A stretch of 42,997 nucleotides of DNA from Streptococcus mitis (GTDB taxonomy: Bacteria; Bacillota; Bacilli; Lactobacillales; Streptococcaceae), in the NCBI RefSeq assembly GCF_946190375.1, contig NZ_CAMIAF010000019.1:1-42997 (forward strand), in the 5' to 3' direction. Position 1 is the stretch's first letter, and each line of letters opens with the position of its first letter. The translations under genes were made by a program, and so were the position numbers. This document shows positions 10,370 through 20,640 of the stretch, piece after piece. The notes below the pieces were generated by a model, which worked only from the letters and a program-made list of their open reading frames with translations, did no database searches and was not told the origin of the DNA.

Positions 10370-10393
10370 AAAATAAAGAAAGGGGGATTGAGT

Positions 10394-10846
10394 ATGATTA
10401 TTACTAAAATCAGTCGTTTAGGAACTTATGTGAAAGTAAATCCACATTTTGAAACATTAATAGATTTTCTAGAAAAAACAGGACTAGAAAATTTAACAGA
10501 AGGTCCGATTGATATCGATGGTGATCGATTATTTGGGAATTGCTTTACTTATCTAGCAGACGGTCAAGCAGGAGCCTTCTTTGAAACTCACCAAAAATAT
10601 TTGGATATTCATTTAGTTTTGGAAAACGAAGAAGCCATGGCTGTTACGTCGCCAGAAAATGTAAGCGTTACTCAAGAATATGATGATGAGAAAGATATTG
10701 AATTATACACAGGGAAAGTGGAACAGTTAGTTCATTTGAGAGCTGGCGAATGCCTTATCACTTTTCCAGAAGATTTACATCAACCCAAGGTTCGTATAAA
10801 TGATGAACCTGTGAAAAAAGTTGTCTTTAAAGTTGCGATTTCTTAA
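10394..10846 (+). CDS. YhcH/YjgK/YiaL family protein
   Basis: The 150-residue protein belongs to the YhcH/YjgK/YiaL (DUF386) family of cupin-like beta-barrel proteins. Family members often sit in sialic acid or sugar operons and are proposed to handle anomers or isomers of the imported sugar. Family motifs are visible: EGPIDIDGDRLF, FFETHQKYLDIHLVLEN and CLITFPEDLHQPKV. The His and Glu residues in the last two are the usual metal ligands. The start at 10394 follows AAAGGGGG; a TTG six bases earlier is in frame but less likely. It is the first intact gene after nanE copy 1, and a paralog lies at 21752. Confidence 0.85.
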   Translation: MIITKISRLGTYVKVNPHFETLIDFLEKTGLENLTEGPIDIDGDRLFGNCFTYLADGQAGAFFETHQKYLDIHLVLENEEAMAVTSPENVSVTQEYDDEKDIELYTGKVEQLVHLRAGECLITFPEDLHQPKVRINDEPVKKVVFKVAIS

Positions 10847-10864
10847 TGTAGAAAGGGAAGAACA

Positions 10865-12202
10865 ATGAAAAAAATGAGAAAGTTTTTATGTTTAGCTGGA
10901 GTTGCGCTAGCAGCCGTTGCCTTGGTAGCTTGTTCAGGAAAAAAAGAAGCTACAACTAGTACTGAACCACCGACAGAATTATCTGGTGAGATTACAATGT
11001 GGCACTCCTTTACTCAAGGACCACGTTTAGAAAGTATTCAAAAATCAGCAGATGCTTTCATGCAAAAGCATCCAAAAACGAAAATCAAGATTGAAACATT
11101 CTCTTGGAATGACTTCTATACTAAATGGACTACAGGTTTAGCAAATGGGAATGTGCCAGATATCAGTACAGCTCTCCCTAACCAAGTAATGGAAATGGTC
11201 AACTCAGATGCTTTGGTTCCGCTAAATGATTCTATCAAGCGTATTGGACAGGATAAATTTAACGAAACTGCCTTAAGTGAAGCAAAAATCGGAGATGATT
11301 ACTACTCTGTTCCTCTTTATTCACATGCACAAGTTATGTGGGTTAGAACTGATTTGTTAAAAGAACATAATATTGAGGTTCCTAAAACTTGGGATCAACT
11401 CTATGAAGCTTCTAAAAAATTGAAAGAAGCTGGAGTTTATGGCTTGTCTGTTCCGTTCGGAACAAATGACTTAATGGCAACACGTTTCTTGAACTTCTAC
11501 GTACGTAGTGGTGGAGGAAGCCTCTTAACAAAAGATCTTAAAGCAGATTTGACAAGCCAACTTGCTCAAGATGGTATTAAATACTGGGTTAAAATGTATA
11601 AAGAAATCTCACCTCAAGATTCTTTGAACTTTAATGTCCTTCAACAAGCTACCTTGTTCTATCAAGGAAAAACAGCATTTGACTTTAACTCTGGCTTCCA
11701 TATTGGAGGAATTAATGCCAACAGTCCTCAATTGATTGATTCGATTGATGCTTATCCTATTCCAAAAATCAAAGAATCTGATAAAGACCAAGGAATTGAA
11801 ACCTCAAACATTCCAATGGTTGTTTGGAAAAATTCAAAACATCCAGAAGTTGCTAAAGCATTCTTAGAATCACTTTATAATGAAGAAGACTACGTTAAAT
11901 TCCTTGATTCAACTCCAGTAGGTATGTTGCCAACTATTAAGGGGATTAGCGATTCTGCAGCCTATAAAGAAAATGAAACTCGTAAGAAATTTAAACATGC
12001 TGAAGAAGTAATTACTGAAGCTGTTAAAAAAGGTACTGCTATTGGTTATGAAAATGGACCAAGTGTACAAGCTGGTATGTTGACTAACCAACACATTATT
12101 GAACAAATGTTCCAAGATATCATTTCAAATGGAACAGATCCTATGAAAGCAGCAAAAGAAGCAGAAAAACAATTAAACGATTTATTTGAGGCTGCTCAGT
12201 AG
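10865..12202 (+). CDS. Sugar ABC transporter substrate-binding lipoprotein (first sialic acid importer)
   Basis: This 445-residue family 1 extracellular binding protein has a lipoprotein signal (MKKMRKFLCLAGVALAAVAL) with lipobox LVAC, so Cys24 or thereabouts is lipid-anchored on the outside of the membrane. The mature part begins with GEITMWHSFTQGPR, typical of sugar-binding proteins of the UgpB/MalE group. Two permeases follow, and nanB comes after them. In pneumococcus this cluster is known to take up sialic acid-type sugars, and pairing with NanB suggests that its ligand includes 2,7-anhydro-Neu5Ac; that ligand is inference. No ATPase is encoded nearby. Confidence 0.85.
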   Translation: MKKMRKFLCLAGVALAAVALVACSGKKEATTSTEPPTELSGEITMWHSFTQGPRLESIQKSADAFMQKHPKTKIKIETFSWNDFYTKWTTGLANGNVPDISTALPNQVMEMVNSDALVPLNDSIKRIGQDKFNETALSEAKIGDDYYSVPLYSHAQVMWVRTDLLKEHNIEVPKTWDQLYEASKKLKEAGVYGLSVPFGTNDLMATRFLNFYVRSGGGSLLTKDLKADLTSQLAQDGIKYWVKMYKEISPQDSLNFNVLQQATLFYQGKTAFDFNSGFHIGGINANSPQLIDSIDAYPIPKIKESDKDQGIETSNIPMVVWKNSKHPEVAKAFLESLYNEEDYVKFLDSTPVGMLPTIKGISDSAAYKENETRKKFKHAEEVITEAVKKGTAIGYENGPSVQAGMLTNQHIIEQMFQDIISNGTDPMKAAKEAEKQLNDLFEAAQ

Positions 12203-12224
12203 ATGTAAAAGACTAGAAAATAGG

Positions 12225-12254
12225 TGGGCTAGTGAGCTGAAAAGCCCTAGCCCA
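12225..12254 (+). terminator. Intercistronic hairpin between binding protein and permeases
   Basis: TGGGCTAG (12225-12232) and CTAGCCCA (12247-12254) form a perfect 8-bp stem. There is no T-run after it, so it is more likely an mRNA-stabilising or attenuating hairpin that favours the binding protein over its permeases than a full terminator. Confidence 0.55.
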
Positions 12255-12280
12255 ATCTTGTAAAAGAAGGGAGAAGGAGA

Positions 12281-13165
12281 ATGGTTAAAGAACGTAATTT
12301 AACTCGCTGGATATTTGTTTTGCCAGCTATGATTATCGTAGGATTACTCTTTGTTTATCCGTTTTTCTCGAGTATTTTTTATAGCTTTACCAATAAGCAT
12401 TTGATTATGCCCAATTATAAATTTGTTGGTTTAGCTAACTATAAAGCTGTGCTATCAGATCCCAACTTCTTTAATGCGTTCTTTAATTCAATTAAGTGGA
12501 CCATTTTCTCATTAGTTGGTCAAGTTTTAGTAGGGTTTGTATTGGCTTTAGCTCTTCACAGAGTACGCCACTTCAAGAAATTATATAGGACCTTATTGAT
12601 TGTTCCTTGGGCATTTCCTACAATCGTTATTGCCTTCTCTTGGCAATGGATTCTAAACGGGGTTTATGGCTATTTACCTAATCTAATCGTAAAATTAGGT
12701 TTAATGGAACATACGCCTGCATTTTTGACAGATAGTACATGGGCATTCCTATGTTTGGTGTTTATCAACATTTGGTTTGGAGCGCCGATGATTATGGTTA
12801 ATGTACTTTCAGCTTTGCAAACAGTACCCGAAGAACAATTTGAGGCTGCTAAGATAGATGGTGCTTCAAGTTGGCAAGTTTTCAAATTTATCGTCTTTCC
12901 ACATATTAAAGTGGTTGTAGGGCTTCTAGTTGTTTTGAGAACTGTATGGATCTTTAATAACTTTGATATCATCTATCTTATTACTGGTGGTGGACCGGCT
13001 AATGCCACAACGACGCTTCCAATTTTTGCTTACAACCTAGGGTGGGGAACTAAATTGTTGGGTCGTGCTTCAGCAGTCACAGTATTGCTCTTTATCTTCT
13101 TGGTGGCGATTTGCTTTATCTACTTTGCTATCATCAGTAAGTGGGAAAAGGAGGGTAGAAAATAA
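12281..13165 (+). CDS. Sugar ABC transporter permease (MalF-type), first importer
   Basis: A 294-residue inner-membrane permease with about six hydrophobic segments. The EAA loop EAAKIDGASSWQVFKFIVFP near residue 190 is the contact site for the ATPase. It should pair with the permease encoded next, which overlaps it by one base, and with the lipoprotein upstream. The start follows GGGAGAAGGAG at about 12269-12279. Importers of this kind in streptococci share the MsmK ATPase encoded elsewhere, which fits the lack of an ATPase gene here. Confidence 0.88.
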   Translation: MVKERNLTRWIFVLPAMIIVGLLFVYPFFSSIFYSFTNKHLIMPNYKFVGLANYKAVLSDPNFFNAFFNSIKWTIFSLVGQVLVGFVLALALHRVRHFKKLYRTLLIVPWAFPTIVIAFSWQWILNGVYGYLPNLIVKLGLMEHTPAFLTDSTWAFLCLVFINIWFGAPMIMVNVLSALQTVPEEQFEAAKIDGASSWQVFKFIVFPHIKVVVGLLVVLRTVWIFNNFDIIYLITGGGPANATTTLPIFAYNLGWGTKLLGRASAVTVLLFIFLVAICFIYFAIISKWEKEGRK

Positions 13166-13998
13166 TGAAGAAGAAATCCGGTATTTATTTAGATATTCTC
13201 TCACATGTACTCTTGATTGGTGCGACCATTGTTGCAATTTTCCCATTGGTATGGATTATCATATCTTCTGTCAAGGGTAAAGGGGAATTAACTCAGTATC
13301 CAACACGATTTTGGCCTGAACAATTTACATTAGATTATTTCACTCATGTTATCAACGATTTGCACTTTATTGATAACATTCGAAACAGTTTAATCATTGC
13401 ATTAGCTACAACCGTTATTGCGATTATTATTTCTGCTATGGCAGCCTATGGTATTGTTCGATTCTTCCCTAAATTGGGAGCAATCATGTCAAGATTACTC
13501 GTCATTACCTACATTTTCCCACCAATTCTGTTAGCAATTCCCTATTCAATTGCCATTGCTAAAGTTGGGTTAACAAATAGTTTATTTGGCTTGATGATGG
13601 TTTATCTATCTTTTAGTGTTCCATATGCAGTTTGGCTCTTAGTTGGATTTTTCCAAACAGTTCCAATTGGAATTGAAGAAGCAGCTCGAATTGATGGTGC
13701 AAATAAATTTGTTACTTTTTATAAAGTTGTGCTACCGATTGTAGCACCAGGTATTGTAGCAACAGCTATTTATACATTTATCAATGCTTGGAATGAATTC
13801 CTGTATGCTTTGATTTTGATTAACAATACAGGAAAGATGACAGTAGCAGTAGCCCTTCGATCACTTAACGGTTCAGAAATTTTAGACTGGGGAGATATGA
13901 TGGCTGCATCTGTTATTGTAGTTCTTCCATCAATCATTTTCTTCTCAATTATCCAAAATAAGATTGCAAGTGGATTGTCAGAAGGATCTGTGAAGTAG
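13165..13998 (+). CDS. Sugar ABC transporter permease (MalG-type), first importer
   Basis: A 277-residue partner permease with six predicted membrane segments. The EAA motif is EAARIDGANKFVTFYKVVLP, near residue 172. The gene starts in the overlap TAATG with the previous permease, so the two are translationally coupled. The family normally works as a heterodimer with the MalF-type partner. nanB follows 17 bases downstream, placing import and sialidase on one transcript. Confidence 0.88.
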   Translation: MKKKSGIYLDILSHVLLIGATIVAIFPLVWIIISSVKGKGELTQYPTRFWPEQFTLDYFTHVINDLHFIDNIRNSLIIALATTVIAIIISAMAAYGIVRFFPKLGAIMSRLLVITYIFPPILLAIPYSIAIAKVGLTNSLFGLMMVYLSFSVPYAVWLLVGFFQTVPIGIEEAARIDGANKFVTFYKVVLPIVAPGIVATAIYTFINAWNEFLYALILINNTGKMTVAVALRSLNGSEILDWGDMMAASVIVVLPSIIFFSIIQNKIASGLSEGSVK

Positions 13999-14015
13999 AC
14001 GAAAGAAGGAAAAAA

Positions 14016-16109
14016 ATGAATAAGAGAGGTCTTTATTCAAAACTAGGAATTTCTGTTGTAGGCATTAGTCTTTTAATGGGAGTTCCCACTTTGATTCATG
14101 CGAATGAATTAAACTATAGTCAACTGTCCATATCTCCTATTTTTCAAGGAAGTTCATATCAACTGAACAATAAGAGTATAGATATCAGCCCTTTGTTATT
14201 AGATAAATTGTCTGGAGAGAGTCAGACAGTAGTAATGAAATTTAAAGCAGATAAACCAAACTCGCTTCAAGCTTTGTTTGGCCTATCTAATAGTAAAGCA
14301 GGCTTTAAAAATAATTACTTTTCAATTTTCATGAGAGATTCTGGTGAGATAGGCGTAGAAATAAGAGACGCCCAAAAGGGAATAAATTATTTATTTTCTA
14401 GACCAGCTTCATTATGGGGAAAGCATAAAGGACAGGCAGTTGAAAATACACTAGTATTTGTATCTGATTCTAAAGATAAAACATACACAATGTATGTTAA
14501 TGGGATAGAAGTGTTCTCTGAAACAGTTGATACATTTTTGCCAATTTCAAATATAAATGGTATAGATAAGGCAACACTAGGATCTGTTAATCGTGAAGGC
14601 AAGGATCATTACCTCGCAAAAGGAAGTATTGATGAAATCAGTCTATTTAATAAAGCAATTAGTGATCAGGAAGTTTCAACTATTCCCTTGTCAAATCCAT
14701 TTCAGTTAATTTTCCAATCAGGAGATTCTACTCAAGCTAACTATTTTAGAATACCGACATTGTATACATTAAGCAGTGGAAGAGTTCTATCAAGTATTGA
14801 TGCACGTTATGGCGGAACTCATGATTCTAAAAGTAAGATTAATATCGCGACTTCTTATAGTGATGATAATGGGAAAACGTGGAGTGAGCCAACTTTTGCT
14901 ATGAAGTTTAATGACTATGAGGAGCAGTTGGTTTACTGGCCACGAGATAATAAATTAAAGAATAGCCAAATTAGTGGAAGTGCTTCATTTATAGATTCAT
15001 CCATTGTTGAAGATAAAAAATCTGGGAAAACGATATTATTAGCTGATGTTATGCCTGCTGGTATTGGAAATAATAATGCAAATAAAGCTGATTCAGGTTT
15101 TAAAGAAATAAACGGTCATTATTATTTAAAACTAAAGAAGGATGGAGATAATGATTTCCGTTATACAGTTAGAGAAAATGGTGTCGTTTATGATGAAACA
15201 ACTAATAAACCTACAAATTATACTATAAATGATAAGTATGAAGTTTTGGAGGGAGGAAAGTCTTTAACAGTCGAACAATATTCGGTTGATTTTGATAGTG
15301 GCTCTCTAAGAGAAAGGCATAATGGAAAACAGGTTCCTATGAATGTTTTCTACAAAGATTCGTTATTTAAGGTAACTCCTACTAATTATATAGCAATGAC
15401 AACTAGTCAGAATAGAGGAGAGAGTTGGGAACAATTTAAGTTATTGCCTCCGTTCTTAGGAGAAAAACATAATGGAACTTACTTATGTCCCGGACAAGGT
15501 TTAGCATTAAAATCAAGTAACAGATTAATTTTTGCAACATATACCAGTGGTGAACTAACTTATCTCATTTCTGATGATAGTGGTCAAACATGGAAGAAAT
15601 CCTCAGCTTCAATTCCGTTTAAGAATGCGACAGCAGAAGCGCAAATGGTTGAAATGAGAGATGGTGTGATTAGAACATTCTTTAGAACTACTACAGGTAA
15701 GATTGCCTATATGACTAGTAGAGATTCTGGAGAAACATGGTCAGAAGTTTCGTATATCGATGGAATTCAACAAACTTCATATGGTACACAAGTATCTGCA
15801 ATTAAATACTCTCAATTAATTGATGGAAAAGAAGCAGTCATTTTGAGTACACCAAATTCTAAAAATGGCCGTAAGGGAGGTCAATTAGTTGTCGGTTTAG
15901 TCAATGAAGAAGATGATAGTATTGATTGGAAATACCACTATGACATTGATTTGCCTTCGTATGGTTATGCCTATTCTGCGATTACAGAATTGCCAAATCA
16001 TCACATAGGTGTATTATTTGAAAAATATGATTCATGGTCGAGAAATGAATTGCATTTAAGCAATGTAGTTCAGTATATAGATTTGGAAATTAATGATTTA
16101 ACAAAATAA
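14016..16109 (+). CDS. nanB: NanB, intramolecular trans-sialidase
   Basis: The 697-residue enzyme matches the length and, from memory, nearly the whole sequence of pneumococcal NanB. Family work shows that NanB cleaves alpha-2,3-linked sialic acid by an intramolecular trans-sialidase reaction, releasing 2,7-anhydro-Neu5Ac. A signal peptide ends near IHANE. A lectin-like CBM40 domain covers about residues 40-230. The GH33 propeller has Arg245 in YFRIPT, acid/base Asp270 in GGTHD, FFRTTT with a second arginine, and nucleophile Tyr653 in GYAYSA. Asp-boxes SDDNGKTW, SDDSGQTW and SRDSGETW are present. There is no LPXTG, so it is secreted or loosely held. It sits in the operon of the first importer. 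Confidence 0.96.
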   Translation: MNKRGLYSKLGISVVGISLLMGVPTLIHANELNYSQLSISPIFQGSSYQLNNKSIDISPLLLDKLSGESQTVVMKFKADKPNSLQALFGLSNSKAGFKNNYFSIFMRDSGEIGVEIRDAQKGINYLFSRPASLWGKHKGQAVENTLVFVSDSKDKTYTMYVNGIEVFSETVDTFLPISNINGIDKATLGSVNREGKDHYLAKGSIDEISLFNKAISDQEVSTIPLSNPFQLIFQSGDSTQANYFRIPTLYTLSSGRVLSSIDARYGGTHDSKSKINIATSYSDDNGKTWSEPTFAMKFNDYEEQLVYWPRDNKLKNSQISGSASFIDSSIVEDKKSGKTILLADVMPAGIGNNNANKADSGFKEINGHYYLKLKKDGDNDFRYTVRENGVVYDETTNKPTNYTINDKYEVLEGGKSLTVEQYSVDFDSGSLRERHNGKQVPMNVFYKDSLFKVTPTNYIAMTTSQNRGESWEQFKLLPPFLGEKHNGTYLCPGQGLALKSSNRLIFATYTSGELTYLISDDSGQTWKKSSASIPFKNATAEAQMVEMRDGVIRTFFRTTTGKIAYMTSRDSGETWSEVSYIDGIQQTSYGTQVSAIKYSQLIDGKEAVILSTPNSKNGRKGGQLVVGLVNEEDDSIDWKYHYDIDLPSYGYAYSAITELPNHHIGVLFEKYDSWSRNELHLSNVVQYIDLEINDLTK

Positions 16110-16121
16110 AGGAGAAAAAAC

Positions 16122-17225
16122 ATGGTTAAATACGGTGTTGTTGGAACAGGGTATTTTGGAGCTGAATTGGCTCGCTATATGCAAAAGAATGATGGAGCAG
16201 AGATTACTCTTCTCTATGACCCAGATAATGCAGAGGCGATTGCAGAAGAATTGGGAGCAAAAGTAGCAAGCTCCCTAGATGAGTTGGTTTCTAGCGATGA
16301 AGTAGATTGTGTTATTGTCGCAACTCCAAATAATCTTCATAAAGAACCAGTTATTAAGGCCGCACAACATGGTAAAAATGTTTTCTGTGAAAAACCAATT
16401 GCGCTTTCTTATCAAGATTGTCGCGAAATGGTAGATGCATGTAAAGAAAACAATGTAACCTTTATGGCGGGACATATTATGAATTTCTTTAATGGTGTCC
16501 ATCATGCAAAAGAACTCATTAATCAAGGAGTCATCGGAGACGTTCTATATTGTCACACAGCTCGTAATGGTTGGGAAGAACAACAACCGTCAGTATCATG
16601 GAAAAAAATTCGTGAAAAATCAGGTGGTCACTTGTATCACCACATCCATGAGTTGGATTGTGTTCAATTCCTTATGGGTGGCATGCCTGAAACTGTAACC
16701 ATGACAGGTGGAAATGTAGCCCATGAAGGTGAAAATTTCGGTGATGAAGATGATATGATTTTTGTCAATATGGAATTTTCTAATAAGCGTTTTGCCTTGT
16801 TAGAATGGGGTTCAGCTTATCGTTGGGGTGAACATTATGTTTTGATTCAAGGAACGAAAGGTGCTATCCGCTTAGACTTATTCAACTGTAAAGGAACTCT
16901 TAAGCTAGATGGACAAGAAAGCTATTTCTTGATTCACGAATCTCAAGAAGAAGATGATGATCGTACTCGTATCTATCATAGTACAGAGATGGACGGAGCA
17001 ATTGCTTATGGTAAACCAGGTAAACGTACTCCGTTATGGTTATCATCTGTCATTGACAAAGAAATGCGCTATCTGCATGAGATTATGCAAGGAGCTCCAG
17101 TATCAGAAGAATTTGCAAAACTATTGACTGGTGAAGCTGCTCTAGAAGCAATTGCTACTGCAGATGCTTGTACCCAATCTATGTTTGAAGATCGCAAAGT
17201 AAAATTGTCAGAAATTGTAAAATAA
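16122..17225 (+). CDS. Gfo/Idh/MocA family oxidoreductase
   Basis: A 367-residue NAD(P)-dependent oxidoreductase. The Rossmann start GVVGTGYFGAELARYMQ, VDCVIVATPNNLHKEPV and FCEKPIAL (the lysine of the EKP motif) are typical of the Gfo/Idh/MocA family; the C-terminal part forms the substrate-binding sheet, with HIHELDCVQFLMGG. It follows nanB by 12 bases. In gut bacteria such as Ruminococcus gnavus an oxidoreductase of this family converts 2,7-anhydro-Neu5Ac back to Neu5Ac. Position after nanB makes the same role the best guess here, though the family is broad and the guess rests on context. Confidence 0.85.
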   Translation: MVKYGVVGTGYFGAELARYMQKNDGAEITLLYDPDNAEAIAEELGAKVASSLDELVSSDEVDCVIVATPNNLHKEPVIKAAQHGKNVFCEKPIALSYQDCREMVDACKENNVTFMAGHIMNFFNGVHHAKELINQGVIGDVLYCHTARNGWEEQQPSVSWKKIREKSGGHLYHHIHELDCVQFLMGGMPETVTMTGGNVAHEGENFGDEDDMIFVNMEFSNKRFALLEWGSAYRWGEHYVLIQGTKGAIRLDLFNCKGTLKLDGQESYFLIHESQEEDDDRTRIYHSTEMDGAIAYGKPGKRTPLWLSSVIDKEMRYLHEIMQGAPVSEEFAKLLTGEAALEAIATADACTQSMFEDRKVKLSEIVK

Positions 17226-17255
17226 ATTTTGGTATTCTCCTATTATAGGTCAACT

Positions 17256-17293
17256 AGCTCCTCTGAAAGTACTTTTAGAGGAGCTGTTTGACT
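17256..17293 (+). terminator. Terminator after the oxidoreductase gene
   Basis: AGCTCCTCT (17256-17264) and AGAGGAGCT (17277-17285) form a perfect 9-bp stem followed by a modest T-rich tail. It closes the first nan operon before the promoter of the intact nanE. Confidence 0.7.
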
Positions 17294-17305
17294 TGTCTAG
17301 TTTTT

Positions 17306-17363
17306 GAAACTGAAATCTATTCTATCACAAACTATTGAAAGCGCTTCATAAATGATATATAAT
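17306..17363 (+). promoter_or_regulatory. Promoter of intact nanE with cre and conserved upstream block
   Basis: TTGAAA (17335-17340), 17-bp spacer, TATAAT (17358-17363). The cre TTGAAAGCGCTTCAT spans 17335-17349. The upstream block at 17306-17330 repeats GAAACT, AAATCTA and CACAA at the same distance as in the other two nan promoters, about 5 bp before the -35, a position suited to an activator. Confidence 0.8.
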
Positions 17364-17397
17364 AAACTCATAAGAACAAAGAAAAGGAGGAAAGAGG

Positions 17398-18096
17398 ATG
17401 CCACAGATTACTAAAGAAGCCTTGATTGCACAAATCAAAGATGGGATCATCGTTTCTTGTCAGGCCCTTCCTCACGAACCGCTTTATACAGAAGCGGGAG
17501 GAGTTATTCCCTTGCTGGTCAAAGCGGCTGAGCAAGGTGGAGCAGTCGGTATCCGAGCCAATAGTGTTCGCGATATCAAGGAAATCAAGGAGGTTACCAA
17601 CCTTCCAATCATTGGGATAATTAAACGAGATTATCCACCACAAGAACCCTTCATCACGGCTACCATGAAAGAAGTTGATGAATTGGCAGAACTGGACATC
17701 GAGGTGATTGCTCTGGATTGTACCAAGCGTGAACGCTACGATGGTTTAGAGATTCAAGAGTTCATTCGTCAGGTTAAGGAGAAATATCCTAACCAGCTCT
17801 TGATGGCTGATACAAGTACTTTTGAAGAAGGACTAGCAGCTGTTGAAGCAGGAATTGACTTTGTCGGAACAACCTTATCAGGATACACATCTTACAGTCC
17901 AAAAGTGGATGGCCCCGATTTTGAATTAATCAAAAAACTCTGTGATGCTGGCGTGGATGTCATTGCAGAAGGGAAAATTCATACACCAGAACAAGCCAAA
18001 CAAATCCTGGGATATGGAGTGCGAGGCATCGTTGTCGGTGGCGCTATTACTAGACCAAAAGAGATTACAGAACGCTTCGTTGCTGGTCTTAAATAA
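17398..18096 (+). CDS. nanE: NanE, N-acetylmannosamine-6-phosphate 2-epimerase
   Basis: The 232-residue TIM-barrel epimerase converts ManNAc-6-P to GlcNAc-6-P, the step before NagA and NagB (not in this window). It starts [16 protein letters not shown], which holds the phosphosugar-binding region at the first strand. The catalytic lysine and Glu are expected in GIIKRDYPP and [22 protein letters not shown] at the C-terminus is the phosphate-binding loop. GGAAAGAGG lies just before the ATG. It heads the operon of the second importer, with a 112-base gap to the binding protein in which I would expect, from memory of pneumococcal genomes, a PTS gene that is absent here. Confidence 0.95.
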   Translation: MPQITKEALIAQIKDGIIVSCQALPHEPLYTEAGGVIPLLVKAAEQGGAVGIRANSVRDIKEIKEVTNLPIIGIIKRDYPPQEPFITATMKEVDELAELDIEVIALDCTKRERYDGLEIQEFIRQVKEKYPNQLLMADTSTFEEGLAAVEAGIDFVGTTLSGYTSYSPKVDGPDFELIKKLCDAGVDVIAEGKIHTPEQAKQILGYGVRGIVVGGAITRPKEITERFVAGLK

Positions 18097-18133
18097 CACA
18101 ATTTAAAAACAGAGGAGAGTGGTGGATGCGTAG

Positions 18134-19537
<1,404 letters not shown>

Positions 19538-19556
19538 GCACTAAATCAGATTGATC

Positions 19557-19607
19557 CCTCCCTTTTCCCTGTGCATAGTCTATGTAAGAAAAGGGAGGAT
19601 TTTGTTT
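19557..19607 (+). terminator. Attenuating terminator between binding protein and permeases
   Basis: CCTCCCTTTTC (19557-19567) and GAAAAGGGAGG (19588-19598) form a perfect 11-bp stem followed by ATTTTGTTT. It should end most transcripts after the binding protein, letting a fraction read into the permease genes. Confidence 0.85.
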
Positions 19608-19617
19608 GAAATGTAAG

Positions 19618-19693
19618 GAACTGTCACGAAATTAAAATGAAGTTCTTACATAAGCGAATCTTAAAAAATTTCATTTTGATTTTAAAACAGTTC
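19618..19693 (+). repeat. Long imperfect inverted repeat, 76 bp, before the permease genes
   Basis: GAACTGT (19618-19624) pairs with ACAGTTC (19687-19693), and AAAATGAA with TTCATTTT further in; about 24 bases of each arm are largely complementary around a 28-base loop. It holds no gene. It could be a small mobile (MITE-like) element or an mRNA structure protecting the permease message after the attenuator. Confidence 0.6.
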
Positions 19694-19737
19694 AAGAAAG
19701 TCAAAAAATTATTCTATTTGAAAGAGAGGTGCCGACT

Positions 19738-20625
19738 GTGAAAGTCAATAAAATTCGTATGCGGGAAACAGTGATTTCCTATGCTTTCCTAGCACCAGTG
19801 TTGTTCTTCTTTGTCATCTTTGTATTGGCTCCTATGGTGATGGGATTCATTACAAGTTTCTTTAATTACTCTATGACAAACTTTGAGTTTGTAGGCTTAA
19901 ACAACTATATCCGCATGTTTAAAGACCCTGTCTTTATGAAGTCTTTGATCAACACGGTTATCCTGGTTATTGGATCTGTGCCAGTTGTTGTTCTATTCTC
20001 GCTCTTTGTAGCATCACAAACCTATCACCAAAATGCTATTGCCAGATCTTTCTACCGTTTCGTCTTCTTCCTTCCTGTTGTAACAGGTAGTGTTGCCGTA
20101 ACAGTTGTTTGGAAATGGATCTATGACCCACTATCAGGAATTCTAAACTTTGTCCTCAAGTCAAGTCATATCATCAGCCAGAACATTTCTTGGCTGGGAG
20201 ACAAACACTGGGCTTTGATGGCGATTATGATTATCCTTTTGACAACTTCAGTTGGTCAGCCGATTATCCTTTATATCGCTGCTATGGGGAATATTGACAA
20301 TTCATTGGTTGAAGCGGCGCGTGTCGACGGTGCAACTGAGTTTCAAGTTTTCTGGAAGATTAAATGGCCTAGCCTCCTTCCAACAACCCTTTACATCGCA
20401 ATCATTACAACAATCAACTCATTCCAGTGTTTCGCCTTGATTCAGTTGTTGACATCTGGTGGTCCAAACTACTCAACAAGTACACTTATGTACTACCTTT
20501 ACGAAAAAGCCTTCCAATTGACAGAATACGGTTATGCAAACACTATCGGCGTCTTCTTGGCAGTGATGATCGCTATCGTAAGCTTTGTTCAATTTAAAGT
20601 ACTTGGAAACGACGTAGAATACTAA
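19738..20625 (+). CDS. satB: Sialic acid ABC transporter permease (SatB-like)
   Basis: A 295-residue MalF-type permease starting at GTG 19738 (MKVNKIRMRETV), with GAGAGG eight bases upstream. The longer reading frame from GTG 19729 is rejected because that codon overlaps the ribosome binding site. About six hydrophobic segments are present, and the ATPase-contact EAA loop reads EAARVDGATEFQVFWKIKWP near residue 197. It works with the next gene and the lipoprotein upstream. No ATPase gene is present; the shared MsmK ATPase used by streptococcal sugar importers is the likely energiser. Confidence 0.87.
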   Translation: MKVNKIRMRETVISYAFLAPVLFFFVIFVLAPMVMGFITSFFNYSMTNFEFVGLNNYIRMFKDPVFMKSLINTVILVIGSVPVVVLFSLFVASQTYHQNAIARSFYRFVFFLPVVTGSVAVTVVWKWIYDPLSGILNFVLKSSHIISQNISWLGDKHWALMAIMIILLTTSVGQPIILYIAAMGNIDNSLVEAARVDGATEFQVFWKIKWPSLLPTTLYIAIITTINSFQCFALIQLLTSGGPNYSTSTLMYYLYEKAFQLTEYGYANTIGVFLAVMIAIVSFVQFKVLGNDVEY

Positions 20626-20640
20626 AGAAAGGAGACAGCT

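Larger units (their letters stand above)
9570..10372 (+). repeat. Direct repeat copy 1: nanE promoter plus gene
   Basis: This segment, from TTTGAAACTG before the promoter to just past the nanE stop, is nearly identical to 17302-18099. The two lengths differ by 5 bp because of a tandem CAAGT duplication in this copy. Outside these limits the flanking sequences diverge sharply. The copies are in the same orientation, 7,732 bp apart. Confidence 0.9.
17302..18099 (+). repeat. Direct repeat copy 2: nanE promoter plus gene
   Basis: Second copy of the 0.8-kb repeat at 9570-10372, same orientation. Promoter elements, spacer and gene are almost identical. This copy has a single CAAGT and an open reading frame. 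Confidence 0.9.
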
